A stretch of 64,000 nt of DNA from Agarivorans aestuarii (GCF_019670125.1 NZ_AP023033.1:248001-312000); one strand, 5' to 3'; numbered from the stretch's first letter, positions 1 through 10,719 are shown. Notes: generated from the sequence alone by a model not told the origin. Numbers and translations are program-made.

Positions 1-1
1 T

Positions 2-718
2 CAGAATATTTTTTTGATTGAGTATCCGAACAAATTACTCTTGCTGGATGGCTGTTGCCGCGCTGATGTTGCAATGCTTAAGCGTTTTATCTGTGAACAG
101 TTAGCACGACCACTTAGCCAACTAGAACTGGTGATGGTAACCCATATGCATCCAGATCATGCTGGTGGTGCCAGTTACTTGCAACGCCGTTTTAAGCTTT
201 CTATTGCAGGAGCTGAACACCCTGGCGAGTGGTATCAAGGCATTGCCGGAAGGTGTAAGCATTTAGTGGATTTGGCCTTAGCGCATTATGTTGCGAAGCG
301 GCATCGGCGGGCTAAAGCCAATTTGTGGTATTCGCCCAAACTCAACTTTACCCATCGGCTTAAAGATGGTCAGGGCTTACCGGGGTTTGAAGATTGGCTG
401 GTGTACTTTACGCCCGGTCATACCGACCGAGATTTATCGCTCTATCATCCAGCCACAAAAACCTTATATGTGGCAGATTGCATCTTGCGGGTGAAAGGCA
501 GTTTGATTTGTCCGTTTCCTATCTCTAACCCTAGCCTGTATCGCCAATCTATTGAGCGGTTTAGCCAAATGCAGGTTGATAACTATTTACTGGCCCATGG
601 CGAGGGCGGCAAGATCAACCAAGCAGAGTTAAGCCAATTGCAGCAACTTTGTCCCGAACAGGCTACCAGCTATAAAGGCTTTCTTGGTGAACTGCTGCGC
701 AAGCGCTTAACTGCTTAA
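2..718 (+). CDS. MBL-fold metallo-hydrolase, 5' end outside window
   Basis: The reading frame is open from the first full codon at position 2, so the start lies upstream; the TTG at 14 is inside the beta-strand that opens MBL domains and is not a convincing start. Visible codons 47-53 give the metal-binding motif THMHPDH, and later a strand ending in TPGHTD and an AHGEG segment supply further expected ligands. The family covers glyoxalase II-like and other hydrolases, so the substrate cannot be named. The last 12 bases overlap the end of the convergent glpR gene. Confidence 0.85.
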   Translation, partial: QNIFLIEYPNKLLLLDGCCRADVAMLKRFICEQLARPLSQLELVMVTHMHPDHAGGASYLQRRFKLSIAGAEHPGEWYQGIAGRCKHLVDLALAHYVAKRHRRAKANLWYSPKLNFTHRLKDGQGLPGFEDWLVYFTPGHTDRDLSLYHPATKTLYVADCILRVKGSLICPFPISNPSLYRQSIERFSQMQVDNYLLAHGEGGKINQAELSQLQQLCPEQATSYKGFLGELLRKRLTA

Positions 719-1486
719 CTGAGTAGGGCAAAGTGTTAACTGTACGTCTTGTTGTTTAAGGATTTCGCTGATGTCTTGTGGCACTGGTCGATCGGTATAC
801 AAGTGGTCAATTTGCGCGATATTGCCAATGTTAATCATCGCGTTACGGCCAAACTTACTGTGGTCTGCGGCAAGAATAACGTTGCGCGAACTAGCAATAA
901 TGGCTTGAGTTACACGCACCTCGTGGTAGTCAAAATCCAGCAGTGAGCCATCTAAATCAATGCCGCTAACCGTTACTACCCCATAATCTAGGCGAAATTG
1001 TTTTATGAAGTCGATGGTGGCTTCACCCACTATGCCACCATCTTTATTACGCAACGCGCCGCCGGCCATAATCACATTAAAGTCGTCTTTAACCATCAGT
1101 AGTGATGCAACATGAATATTGTTAGTGATAATACGTAAATCGCGGTGCTCCAATAGTGCTCTAGCAATTGTTTCGGCGGTGGTACCAATATCCAAAAACA
1201 GCGATGCGCCATTGGGGATCTGCTCGGCAATTTTCTGAGCAATGCTTTCTTTTTCAAGATGTTGTTTGATCTTTCTACTGGAATAAGAGTCGTTCACTAC
1301 GCTACTCGATAGTAACGAAGCACCACCGTGGTGGCGGTGAATCAGCTTCTGTTCGGCCAATACATTAAGGTCGCGGCGAATGGTTTGCGGGCTTACATTA
1401 AGTGATTCTACTAATTCTTCGGTAGCCACAAAGCCTTGGGTTTTTATCACCTGCAAGATTTGTTGATGGCGTTGAGTCTGCTTCAC
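707..1486 (-). CDS. glpR: Glycerol-3-phosphate regulon repressor GlpR (DeoR family)
   Basis: DeoR-type repressor that is released from DNA by glycerol-3-phosphate. The N-terminal winged helix-turn-helix contains VSPQTIRRDLN and is followed by the effector domain with IGTTAETIA, GGALRNKDGG and DHSKFGRNAM, all close to E. coli GlpR. I chose the GTG at 1486 because it gives the same MKQTQRH start as E. coli GlpR and has AAGAGA upstream; an in-frame ATG at 1513 would add nine residues but lacks a visible ribosome site. It is divergent from glpK, with a GlpR operator between them, so it very likely controls glpK and itself. Its 3' end overlaps the MBL gene. Confidence 0.93.
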   Translation of the reverse strand: MKQTQRHQQILQVIKTQGFVATEELVESLNVSPQTIRRDLNVLAEQKLIHRHHGGASLLSSSVVNDSYSSRKIKQHLEKESIAQKIAEQIPNGASLFLDIGTTAETIARALLEHRDLRIITNNIHVASLLMVKDDFNVIMAGGALRNKDGGIVGEATIDFIKQFRLDYGVVTVSGIDLDGSLLDFDYHEVRVTQAIIASSRNVILAADHSKFGRNAMINIGNIAQIDHLYTDRPVPQDISEILKQQDVQLTLCPTQLSS

Positions 1487-1659
1487 AACTGGGTTTCTCT
1501 TATTGGTATACATTTTATAGCGCAGTCATAAGTCTACTTAAAATGCAGTTTTTGTCACGGTTAACAAAGCGATACCGCAAACTGCATCGCAGCTTTTTAG
1601 AGAAATTGCTGAAATGAAATTAAAGTTTTGTCACGCTTCGGTTAAAAAAATGTTCTAAA

Positions 1660-1677
1660 ATGTTCGTTTTCGAGCAT
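1660..1677. promoter_or_regulatory. GlpR operator
   Basis: ATGTTCGTTTTCGAGCAT is an imperfect palindrome close to the known GlpR operator pattern (ATGTTCG, short spacer, CGAACAT). A second half-site-like AATGTTC begins about 11 bases upstream. It sits 37 bp before the glpK start in the glpR-glpK intergenic region, where a repressor would block glpK. Confidence 0.75.
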
Positions 1678-1695
1678 AATAGACATAAATGCTAA

Positions 1696-3228
<1,533 letters not shown>

Positions 3229-3250
3229 CCAGTTATAGAGTTTATATTTG

Positions 3251-3281
3251 AAAAGCCGCTCAGCCGTAGCGGCTTTTTTGT
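3251..3281 (+). terminator. Rho-independent terminator after glpK
   Basis: GCCGCT/AGCGGC stem with a 7-base loop followed by six T residues, directly downstream of glpK. Confidence 0.85.
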
Positions 3282-3407
3282 GCCTGCCACCACAGTTTAT
3301 GTGTTGATTCTCAGTAAATGCCTAGCTTCTTCGAAAAATGATGAGCTTAGCGCGATTCATTGCTAATGTTTAAGGGGCTTACTGGAGAATAATGCTGGAG
3401 GAAGTAG

Positions 3408-4349
3408 GTGACCAATAGTTCCTTTGAGACGCTAGATTTAAATTTACTAAAAGTGTTTGTGGTGTTAGCGCAAGAGCTTAATACGCGCCGCACTGCCGAA
3501 CGTATGAATGTTAGTCAGCCAGCGATTAGCCGCAGCTTGCAAAAACTGCGTGAGCATTTTGCCGATGAGCTTTTCGTACGTGCTCAACATGGGCTTATTG
3601 CCACCCCAAAAGCCGAACAGTTATCGCTTAGCTTACCAAGCATTTTAGCTGAGCTTGCTAACGTTGTTGACCACCATAATGACTTTGACCCAGCTAAGTT
3701 AGAAGGCGTACTAAAAGTTGCTATGCACCCAATGTTATTAGCGTCGGTCGCTAAGCGTTTGTTTGTGGCATTGCAGCAGCATGCGCCGGATCTACGTCTG
3801 CAAGTGGCTACTTGGGGAGCCGATACTTGCGAGCTGATTCAGCGCGGGCAAATTGATTTTGGCTTGTGTTTATTGCCGGTAGAAGGCTCGAAAGAGCTAG
3901 TGCAACGACGTTTATGGCGCCAGCCTATTTATGTTTATGCGCGTGATGCTCATCCAATTGGTGACGACATTGTCACCCCGCAAGATTTTGAACATTACTC
4001 TACTGCTTTAATTCATGTTCCAGGTTGGAGCCCTGCTCGCACCGAGGCAGAAAAGTTTTTGGCTGCCTATGGCGTAGAAGTGACCATTGGTTATCGTTCC
4101 GAACTGCCGGGTTCGATTATGGATGTATTACGGGTGAGTGATTTAGTCTACCCAAGTGTGACTTATTACCCACCAGAAGATATCCCTGGCATTAGGCAAT
4201 TACAGCTAAGTGAAGACTTTAAAGGTTTAGCGCTGAAGTACGATACTGGTTATGTTTTCCACTATCGCAATCGACAAAACCCTTTGTACCTATGGTTGCA
4301 GGAGATTTTGGTAGAAAAATGCCGTGATGAGATCTTCAGTATCAACTAA
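3408..4349 (+). CDS. LysR family transcriptional regulator
   Basis: LTTR of 313 residues. The N-terminal helix-turn-helix spans roughly residues 10-70 (LNLLKVFVVLAQELNTRRTA, then VSQPAISRSLQKLRE), followed by a substrate-binding domain. The GTG start at 3408 is chosen because GGAGG ends 6 bases before it and no ATG is better placed. It is convergent with recG (17 bp gap) and has no obvious target gene beside it, so its regulon and ligand are unknown. Confidence 0.88.
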   Translation: MTNSSFETLDLNLLKVFVVLAQELNTRRTAERMNVSQPAISRSLQKLREHFADELFVRAQHGLIATPKAEQLSLSLPSILAELANVVDHHNDFDPAKLEGVLKVAMHPMLLASVAKRLFVALQQHAPDLRLQVATWGADTCELIQRGQIDFGLCLLPVEGSKELVQRRLWRQPIYVYARDAHPIGDDIVTPQDFEHYSTALIHVPGWSPARTEAEKFLAAYGVEVTIGYRSELPGSIMDVLRVSDLVYPSVTYYPPEDIPGIRQLQLSEDFKGLALKYDTGYVFHYRNRQNPLYLWLQEILVEKCRDEIFSIN

Positions 4350-4366
4350 CAGAGAGTCATATGTTG

Positions 4367-6448
4367 CTAAGCTTGAGCGAATTGTTCGCGGCCGGCTAAC
4401 CAACGGTCAATTAAGGGCTCAATAGCAACCGGTGTTTGCTGAAGAAGTTGTTTAGCTAGGCGCTGCGCTTCAGCTATCATTGCTTGGTCTCGTACTAAGT
4501 CGGCAATTTTAAATTCGGCTAAACCGGTTTGCTTGGTGCCAAGTAGTTCGCCAGGGCCTCTAATTTCCATATCGCGTTGGGCAATTACAAAACCGTCGGT
4601 GCTGTCGCGCAATACACTTAAACGAGAACTGGCGGTTTTAGATAAGGGGCTGTGGTACATCAATACGCAGTGGCTTTCTACTTGGCCACGACCCACCCTG
4701 CCACGTAACTGGTGGAGCTGAGCTAAACCTAAACGTTCGGGGTTTTCTATAATCATTAAACTGGAGTTAGGTACATCCACACCCACCTCGATTACGGTGG
4801 TAGCCACCAGTAAATCAAGCTGATGGTTTTTGAACTGCTCCATTACCCACTGTTTTTCTTGCGGTTTCATGCGGCCATGCACTAAACCAATGCGTAAATC
4901 GGGTAGTTGTTTTTGTAAGGTATCGGCGGTGTCTTCGGCTGCTTGGCACTGCAGGACTTCTGATTCTTCAATTAAGGTACAAACCCAATATGCTTGGCGC
5001 CCGTCGTTATGGCAAGCCTGATACACCCGTTCGATCACTTGCTCACGACGAGTATCTGGCAGGGCCACGGTTTTAATTGGGGTTCGTCCGGGCGGCAGCT
5101 CATCAATAATCGACAGCTCCAAATCGGCATAGGCCGTCATCGCCAAGGTGCGAGGGATAGGGGTAGCCGTCATAATTAACTGATGGGGTAAAGTGTTGCT
5201 GCCATCTACAGCGGCGCCCTTCTCCCGCAAGGCCATACGTTGGTGCACCCCAAAGCGGTGTTGTTCGTCGATAATCACTAAGGCGAGTTTGGCAAACTGC
5301 ACTTGCTCTTGGAAAATGGCATGAGTACCCACTACCATTTGCGCTTCGCCGCTGGCTATGCGCTCCATAGCCTCGTTGCGAGCTTTGCCTTTTTGTTTGC
5401 CGGCAAGCCAATCAACTTTAATGCCTAGGGGCTCGAACCATTTGGCAAAGTTAAGCGCATGCTGCTCGGCCAATATTTCGGTGGGCGCCATCAGCGCCAC
5501 TTGGTAACCATTAGCTAAGGCCTGCAAAGCCGCCATTGCTGCTACTAAGGTTTTGCCACTGCCTACATCGCCTTGTACCAAACGCATCATGGCATGTGGC
5601 TGCTGGGTATCGCTTTTAATTTCGGCCACCACCCGTTGTTGGGCATTGGTTGGTTTAAAGGGGAGCTGGGCTAAAAATTGCTGTTCTAAGTCACTGGCAA
5701 GCGGTAAAGCAATGGCCGCTTGGCGCTGTTGCTCTTGGCGTAGCTTTAACATGCTGAGCTGGTGGGCGGCTAGTTCTTCTAATACCAAACGCTGCTGGGC
5801 AGGATGTCGGCCTTCTTCTAACAAGCTGAGCTTGGTATCTGGATCGGGGCGATGCAGCTGCATTAAGGCTTGGTTAAGATCTAAACCATGGGGGCGTAAT
5901 GCGGGTGGTAGCCAATCTACCAAGGGATATTGCTCTAGCAACTTAAAAGCTTGCTCGCTGAGTTTACGCAAATTGAGTTGCTTTAAACCCTCGGTAGTGG
6001 GATAAACCGGGGTAAGCTTTTCATCCATTAAGGGTGCACTAGGATCGGCAACAATGCTGTATTCCGGGTGGATCATTTCCCAACCATGTTTACCGCGCTT
6101 AGCTTCGCCAAAGCAACGCATCCACTTACCCTGTTGCATGGCAGCCTTTTGGCCGTTATTAAAGTTGAAAAAGCGCAGTGTAATACTGCCGCTGCCATCG
6201 CTGATGCGACACGTTAGCATGCGGCGACGGGCGTGAATGGTTTCCACCTTGGTAATTTCGCCATGCACCGAAACATGCGCGCCGTGCAGTAAATCATTAA
6301 TTGGCCATACGCGAGTGCGGTCTTCATAACGCAGGGGTAAGTGCAGCAGCAAGTCGCCGACATTGCGAATATGTAGGCGTAGGAGTTTTTCGGCAAGTTT
6401 GTCACCCACTCCTTTAAGTGCGGTGATGGGCAGGCTGCTTAATTCCAC
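4367..6448 (-). CDS. recG: ATP-dependent DNA helicase RecG
   Basis: Branch-migration helicase that reverses stalled forks and processes recombination intermediates. Its 693 residues equal E. coli RecG. The wedge/OB domain lies in the first third (LLLHLPLRYEDRTRVW, ISDGSGSITLRFFNF). Walker A GDVGSGKT is at residues 293-300, followed by DEQHRFG, MTATPIPRTLAM, the helicase C motifs (VATTVIEVGVDVPN, QLRGRVGRG) and the RecG C-terminal domain. It is not in the E. coli spoT-trmH-recG arrangement; the neighbours are a LysR gene and a secreted protein gene. Confidence 0.97.
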   Translation of the reverse strand: MELSSLPITALKGVGDKLAEKLLRLHIRNVGDLLLHLPLRYEDRTRVWPINDLLHGAHVSVHGEITKVETIHARRRMLTCRISDGSGSITLRFFNFNNGQKAAMQQGKWMRCFGEAKRGKHGWEMIHPEYSIVADPSAPLMDEKLTPVYPTTEGLKQLNLRKLSEQAFKLLEQYPLVDWLPPALRPHGLDLNQALMQLHRPDPDTKLSLLEEGRHPAQQRLVLEELAAHQLSMLKLRQEQQRQAAIALPLASDLEQQFLAQLPFKPTNAQQRVVAEIKSDTQQPHAMMRLVQGDVGSGKTLVAAMAALQALANGYQVALMAPTEILAEQHALNFAKWFEPLGIKVDWLAGKQKGKARNEAMERIASGEAQMVVGTHAIFQEQVQFAKLALVIIDEQHRFGVHQRMALREKGAAVDGSNTLPHQLIMTATPIPRTLAMTAYADLELSIIDELPPGRTPIKTVALPDTRREQVIERVYQACHNDGRQAYWVCTLIEESEVLQCQAAEDTADTLQKQLPDLRIGLVHGRMKPQEKQWVMEQFKNHQLDLLVATTVIEVGVDVPNSSLMIIENPERLGLAQLHQLRGRVGRGQVESHCVLMYHSPLSKTASSRLSVLRDSTDGFVIAQRDMEIRGPGELLGTKQTGLAEFKIADLVRDQAMIAEAQRLAKQLLQQTPVAIEPLIDRWLAGREQFAQA

Positions 6449-6543
6449 TTAAACCACTGTAAATATGATCATGTACCAAGAGTATATATGAATTTTTCGG
6501 CTATTATTACTAATCAAGGGTTTAACTGTGGTTGGGGCGAGAA

Positions 6544-7071
6544 ATGCTAAGGTTTCTTTGTAATATAGGTTTGGCTTTGCTGTTAGCGATTGGCGTTATA
6601 GAAGCCTGTATGGCGGAACAGGCCGCTCGCCCAGCGCAGTTACACAAACCCGAGCAACCCATAGAGCGCCCAATCCCTAGCCATCCTATTGAACGCCCAA
6701 TTCGACCTATTTACCCAATTCGTCCACCTGCTCAGTTACCCCATCGTTGGCAAGGCGCAAGAACCTACTACTGGGTCGCTCCAAGTGATTTGTGGCAACC
6801 AGAAGCCTTAAAGCCAGAGCAAGTTATAGAGCTAGAAATTGAAGCCGACAACCGAGCCGAATTACTGCTTATTGATGGCCGCGATAAAGTGGTATTTGAT
6901 GGCTGGTTAGGCATGGGCGATCTGCGCACTTGGCAGGTAATGCACCCAGCATCCTTGTACTTTTCTCAAATCGAGGGTTTTAGCTTAAAACTTAATGGCA
7001 GCGAGATTGATTTGTCGGGCTATCCGCAAGATCAACCTTTGTCGTTAACCCTAGCGCCACAAGCCGAGTAG
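6544..7071 (+). CDS. Secreted proline-rich hypothetical protein
   Basis: I do not recognise this protein. The start ATG at 6544 follows GGGGCGAG and opens a Sec signal peptide (MLRFLCNIGLALLLAIGV, cleavage likely after ACMA). The mature N-terminus is a proline-rich stretch with repeated PIERPI / PIRP motifs (about residues 35-70), followed by a compact domain of about 110 residues rich in beta-type segments. The layout suggests a periplasmic or surface protein with a flexible linker. It is divergent from recG with a 95-bp gap. Confidence 0.7.
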   Translation: MLRFLCNIGLALLLAIGVIEACMAEQAARPAQLHKPEQPIERPIPSHPIERPIRPIYPIRPPAQLPHRWQGARTYYWVAPSDLWQPEALKPEQVIELEIEADNRAELLLIDGRDKVVFDGWLGMGDLRTWQVMHPASLYFSQIEGFSLKLNGSEIDLSGYPQDQPLSLTLAPQAE

Positions 7072-7193
7072 GCCTGGTTAACTTGTTCGCTATAGGTTCA
7101 AATTTGTAGCCGCTTCACGTATTATCTAGGCCTTTAGTGGCCGTAGTGCTGCATTATAAATTCACCCATCGAATTCAAAGGTATAGATTTGCT

Positions 7194-7715
7194 ATGGCCA
7201 AGTTATCGCTGCAAGAGCAGATGCTTAAAGCTGGTTTAGTTGACAAGAAAAAAGCCAAAAAAGTAGGCAAAACCAATAAAAAATCACGCACCTTGGCCAA
7301 GGAAGTAAAAGCAGCTGCCGAGCAAGCCAAGCTTGACCAACAACAACGTGACGCTGAATTAGCTCAGCAACAAAATGCCGAGAAAGCCAAAAAAGCTGTT
7401 GCCGCTCAAATCAAGCAATTGATTGAGATGAACATGTTAGACAGAAAGCGTGGCGAAGAAGCTTACAACTTCACCCACGAAGGCCTAATTAAAAAGATTT
7501 ATGTTACCGAAGAACTGCGTAAGCAGCTTAGTAACGGCCGCTTAGCCATTGTTACTCTGGGCGAAGCTTATGAAGTCGTCCCTACGATTGTGGCGGAAAA
7601 GATTGCCCAGCGTGATGAAAGCGTAGTTGTGCTAATTAACGACCCAAGCCAAGATGTGATTGATGAAGATGACCCATATGCTGATTATCAAATCCCAGAT
7701 GATTTGATGTGGTAA
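7194..7715 (+). CDS. yaiL: DUF2058 family protein YaiL
   Basis: The N-terminus MAKLSLQEQMLKAGLVDKKK and the C-terminal DEDDPYADYQIPDDLMW are hallmarks of the YaiL/DUF2058 family, annotated as a nucleoprotein or polynucleotide-associated enzyme regulator; the molecular role is not established. The middle is a long charged, Gln- and Lys-rich helix (residues about 20-90). I placed the start at the ATG at 7194, which restores the family N-terminus; an upstream GTG at 7137 would add an atypical extension. Followed by a terminator. Confidence 0.9.
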   Translation: MAKLSLQEQMLKAGLVDKKKAKKVGKTNKKSRTLAKEVKAAAEQAKLDQQQRDAELAQQQNAEKAKKAVAAQIKQLIEMNMLDRKRGEEAYNFTHEGLIKKIYVTEELRKQLSNGRLAIVTLGEAYEVVPTIVAEKIAQRDESVVVLINDPSQDVIDEDDPYADYQIPDDLMW

Positions 7716-7736
7716 TGGGATGTTAGTTTGAGAAGA

Positions 7737-7760
7737 AACCGCTAATTAGCGGTTTTTTTG
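7737..7760 (+). terminator. Rho-independent terminator after yaiL
   Basis: ACCGCT-AATT-AGCGGT stem followed by seven T residues, 21 bp after the yaiL stop. Confidence 0.85.
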
Positions 7761-7836
7761 TATTTGTAAGCTTCCTCTTCTCGTTAACCATTTTGCTTGC
7801 GATGTACTTTGTGGGCTCAGGTTTTGGCTTGGCGGC

Positions 7837-8335
7837 GATGATGGTGTATTGAAAGCAGAACAGCATGCTTGAGGCTTCATTCGTTTTATTTTGAGCCAAT
7901 GCTTGGTGTTGGTTCAGGTTTCGCCTTGCCGGCGATACACTTTTCTTTGTGCGGCCAAAGAAAAGTGCACAAAAGAAAGGCCGCCCGCATTCCCTTGAAT
8001 CTTGCGTTTCTCATAAATCAACGCGCCTACGGAAACTCGCTGCGCTCAAACAGTCCTCGGCTTATTCATTGATTTACTGCGATACTCAGCGGGAATCATG
8101 GTTTATGGATTGGGCAACTTGTCGTCCACTTTTGCTGACGAGGTACTTTGTGGGTTCGGGTTTCGCCTTGGCGGCGATGTACTTTTCTTTGCTCTGCCAA
8201 AGAAAAGTACACAAAAGAAAGGCAGCCCGCATCTCCTTAGCTCCTCCGTTGCTCGCAAACAAGAGCACCTTCGGAAACTCGCTACGCTCAAACAGTCCTC
8301 GGTTTCATCTCTTGTTTACTCCGCTACTCGGCGGA
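7837..8335 (+). repeat. 499-bp tandem repeat, copy A (two diverged half-units)
   Basis: First copy of an exact-period (499 bp) tandem duplication. It holds two diverged half-units of about 240 bp. Each begins TTTCGCCTTG[GC]CGGCGAT, then a perfect palindrome (12-bp arms 7938-7949/7956-7967; 13-bp arms 8179-8191/8198-8210; 6-base loops), then ACAAAAGAAAGGC, then a foldback. The foldback stems are 7989-7994/8091-8096 and 8014-8021/8069-8076 in the first half, and 8230-8236/8333-8339 and 8258-8265/8309-8316 in the second. The stem sequences of the two halves differ but each pairs perfectly. Short open frames here are products of the repeat, not genes. Confidence 0.9.
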
Positions 8336-8834
8336 GATGATGGTGTATTGAAAGCAGAGCTGTGAGCTTGAATTTATATTAGTTTCATTTGAACCACTGC
8401 TTGGTGTTGGCTTAGGTTTCGCCTTGCCGGCGATACACTTTTCTTTGCGCGGCCAAAGAAAAGTGTACAAAAGAAAGGCCGCCCCGCATTCCCTTGAATC
8501 TTGCGTTTCTCATAAATCAACGCGCCTACGGAAACTCGCTGCGCTCAAACAGTCCTCGGCTTATTCGTTGATTTACCGCGATACTCAGCGGGAATCATGG
8601 TTTATGGATTGGGCAACTTGTCGTCCACTTTTGCTGACGAGGTACTTTGTGGGTTCGGGTTTCGCCTTGGCGGCGATGTACTTTTCTTTGCTCTGCCAAA
8701 GAAAAGTACACAAAAGAAAGGCAGCCCGCATCTCCTTAGCTCCTCCGTTGCTCGCAAACAAGGGCACCTTCGGAAACTCGCTACGCTCAAACAGTCCTCG
8801 GTTTAATCCCTTGTTTACTTCGCTACTCAGCGGA
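8336..8834 (+). repeat. 499-bp tandem repeat, copy B
   Basis: Second copy, nearly identical to copy A at an offset of 498-499 bp. Its second half-unit carries an inner stem AACAAGGG (8757-8764) pairing with CCCTTGTT (8808-8815), where copy A has AACAAGAG pairing with CTCTTGTT. The A-to-G change in one arm is matched by T-to-C in the other. The CAAAGAAAAG palindromes recur near 8436-8465 and 8678-8709. Confidence 0.9.
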
Positions 8835-8846
8835 GATGATGGTCCT

Positions 8847-8901
8847 AAAGAGCAAAGAGCAAAGAGCAAAGAGCAAAGAGCAAAGAGCAAAGAGCAAAGA
8901 G
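8847..8901 (+). repeat. Heptanucleotide microsatellite (AAAGAGC)n
   Basis: Seven perfect copies of AAAGAGC plus six bases of an eighth, at the right edge of the 499-bp tandem repeat. It is in no coding frame I believe in. Such tracts are prone to slippage. Confidence 0.95.
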
Positions 8902-8962
8902 TGGGAGTGTTAAGTTTTTTCTGTTTATCTAGCTAGCTGGGCTCTTGATCTTCCTTCCCCCT

Positions 8963-9150
8963 CATCATCGCCGAGTAGCGCAAGCGAGCTGCGGGTATAG
9001 GCAAAACCTGTTTGAGCGTAGCGAGTTGTTTTGACGCCGCAGTGAGTGAGCAACGCAGGAAGAAGATGATGCTGGGGCAGCCTTTCTTTTTCCTTAGTTT
9101 TTCTTTGGCTGTTCAAAGAAAAAGGAAGTCGCCGTCAGGGCGAAATCCGC
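8963..9150 (-). repeat. Inverted, diverged unit of the foldback repeat family
   Basis: On the minus strand this matches the plus-strand half-units: the core AACTCGCTACGCTCAAAC is conserved (complement near 9009-9026), and a palindrome with 10-bp arms lies at 9098-9107/9114-9123. Its own nested stems (8963-8969/9065-9071, 8989-8994/9037-9042, 9002-9007/9028-9033) again have sequences not shared with the other units but pair perfectly. No gene is present between 7761 and 9258. Confidence 0.75.
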
Positions 9151-9253
9151 AAGTGAAGCGAACACCAACGTTAATTGTTTAAGATAAACTATTAGCGTCA
9201 AAATACCGAAATGTAGAGTAAGGTATTTGATTAACAAAAGTAGATTTCAAGAA

Positions 9254-9285
9254 GAACAAAAAAGCCGCTCAATGAGCGGCTTTCA
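9254..9285 (-). terminator. Rho-independent terminator after pntB
   Basis: GCCGCTC-ATT-GAGCGGC stem read on the minus strand, followed by a run of T residues; about 20 bp beyond the pntB stop. Confidence 0.85.
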
Positions 9286-9304
9286 TATTTAACAAGTTAT
9301 CTGA

Positions 9305-10705
9305 TTAGATATGAGAAAGAATCTTCTGAACCGTTTCTTTAGCATCACCAAACAACATGTCTGTATTCTCTTTAAAGAACAATGGGTTTTGAACACCAGC
9401 ATAACCAGTCGCCATTGAACGTTTAAATACTACTACCTTCTTCGCATCCCATACTTCAAGCACTGGCATACCAGCAATTGGGCTGCCTGGCTCTTTAGCT
9501 GCAGGGTTAACCGTGTCGTTAGCACCAATTACTAGCACAACGTCGGTAGAGGCGAAGTCTTCGTTAATCTCGTCCATTTCCATTACGATGTCGTAAGGGA
9601 CTTTGGCTTCGGCTAACAATACGTTCATGTGGCCTGGTAAACGACCGGCTACTGGGTGAATAGCAAAACGTACGTTTATGCCTTTATCACGTAGCTGCTT
9701 GGTAATTTCCGCTACTGGGTATTGGGCTTGTGCTACTGCCATGCCGTAACCTGGGGCGATAATCACTTCGTTTGCGTCTTTTAGCATTTCGGCTACGTCT
9801 TCAGCTTGCACTTCGGTGTGCTCGCCTTGGTCTACGTCGCTAGCTACAACTGTGCCGCCTTCTGAGCCAAAGCCACCTAAGATTACGCTGATGAACGAGC
9901 GGTTCATTGCTTTACACATAATGTAAGACAGAATCGCACCCGAGCTACCTACTAGCGCACCGGTTACAATTAGCAAGTCGTTGCCTAGCATGAAACCTGC
10001 CGCTGCTGCTGCCCAACCAGAGTATGAGTTAAGCATCGATACAACTACTGGCATGTCGGCGCCGCCGATAGCAGATACTAGGTTGTAACCAAATACAAAG
10101 GCGATAAAGGTCATGATAACCAGTGGCCACATAGAGCCGCTGTCCATGAATACACTACCTAGGTAGATTGATACCACAATCATGCCTAAGTTTAACCAGT
10201 GAGCGCCTGGTAGGGCTTTAGGGGCACTGCTAATAAGGCCGCGAAGTTTACCAAAGGCTACTACCGAACCGGTGAAGGTTACTGCACCAATAAAGATACC
10301 TAGGAATACTTCTACGTCGTGAATAGATTTTGCTACTGGGTCAATTAAGCCAGTAACTGAATCAATTAACGAGCCGTGGTCGATAGCACTTGAGAAACCA
10401 ACCAATACTGCTGCCATACCTACGAAACTGTGCAAAATAGCAACCAGCTCTGGCATTTCGGTCATTTCAACTTTAAGTGCTAAACGGATGCCAATAGCGG
10501 CACCAATACCCATGGCTAGGGTAATAATCCAGCTACCGCCGGTTACTTGGGTGCTAGCTAATGTGGCGAGTACGGCGATAACCATACCGATGATGCCAAA
10601 GATGTTACCGCGCTGAGCGGTTTCTTGTTTACTTAGGCCGGCTAGGCTGAAGATAAACAATAGGGCAGCGATTAAATACGCTGCAGAAACTATACCTTGA
10701 GACAT
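9305..10705 (-). CDS. pntB: NAD(P) transhydrogenase subunit beta
   Basis: Membrane subunit of the proton-translocating transhydrogenase, which couples proton entry to hydride transfer from NADH to NADP+. The N-terminal part (residues 1 to about 265) has multiple membrane helices with the conserved [19 protein letters not shown] and [20 protein letters not shown] segments. The C-terminal NADP-binding domain III contains [26 protein letters not shown] and [10 protein letters not shown]. The 466 residues are the usual length. It follows pntA by 14 bp in the same operon and ends at a terminator. Confidence 0.97.
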   Translation of the reverse strand: MSQGIVSAAYLIAALLFIFSLAGLSKQETAQRGNIFGIIGMVIAVLATLASTQVTGGSWIITLAMGIGAAIGIRLALKVEMTEMPELVAILHSFVGMAAVLVGFSSAIDHGSLIDSVTGLIDPVAKSIHDVEVFLGIFIGAVTFTGSVVAFGKLRGLISSAPKALPGAHWLNLGMIVVSIYLGSVFMDSGSMWPLVIMTFIAFVFGYNLVSAIGGADMPVVVSMLNSYSGWAAAAAGFMLGNDLLIVTGALVGSSGAILSYIMCKAMNRSFISVILGGFGSEGGTVVASDVDQGEHTEVQAEDVAEMLKDANEVIIAPGYGMAVAQAQYPVAEITKQLRDKGINVRFAIHPVAGRLPGHMNVLLAEAKVPYDIVMEMDEINEDFASTDVVLVIGANDTVNPAAKEPGSPIAGMPVLEVWDAKKVVVFKRSMATGYAGVQNPLFFKENTDMLFGDAKETVQKILSHI

Positions 10706-10719
10706 GTGACTATTTCTCC

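Noticed and set aside
5553-6005. 150-aa plus-strand ORF within recG
   Set aside because: Antisense shadow of recG; Cys/Ser/Trp-rich composition typical of such frames.
7869-9116. Many overlapping ORFs of 60-170 aa on both strands (for example 7949-8365, 8424-8936, 8585-8890)
   Set aside because: They are translations of the tandem/inverted repeat block, repeated in parallel in both copies, without ribosome sites or protein-like composition.
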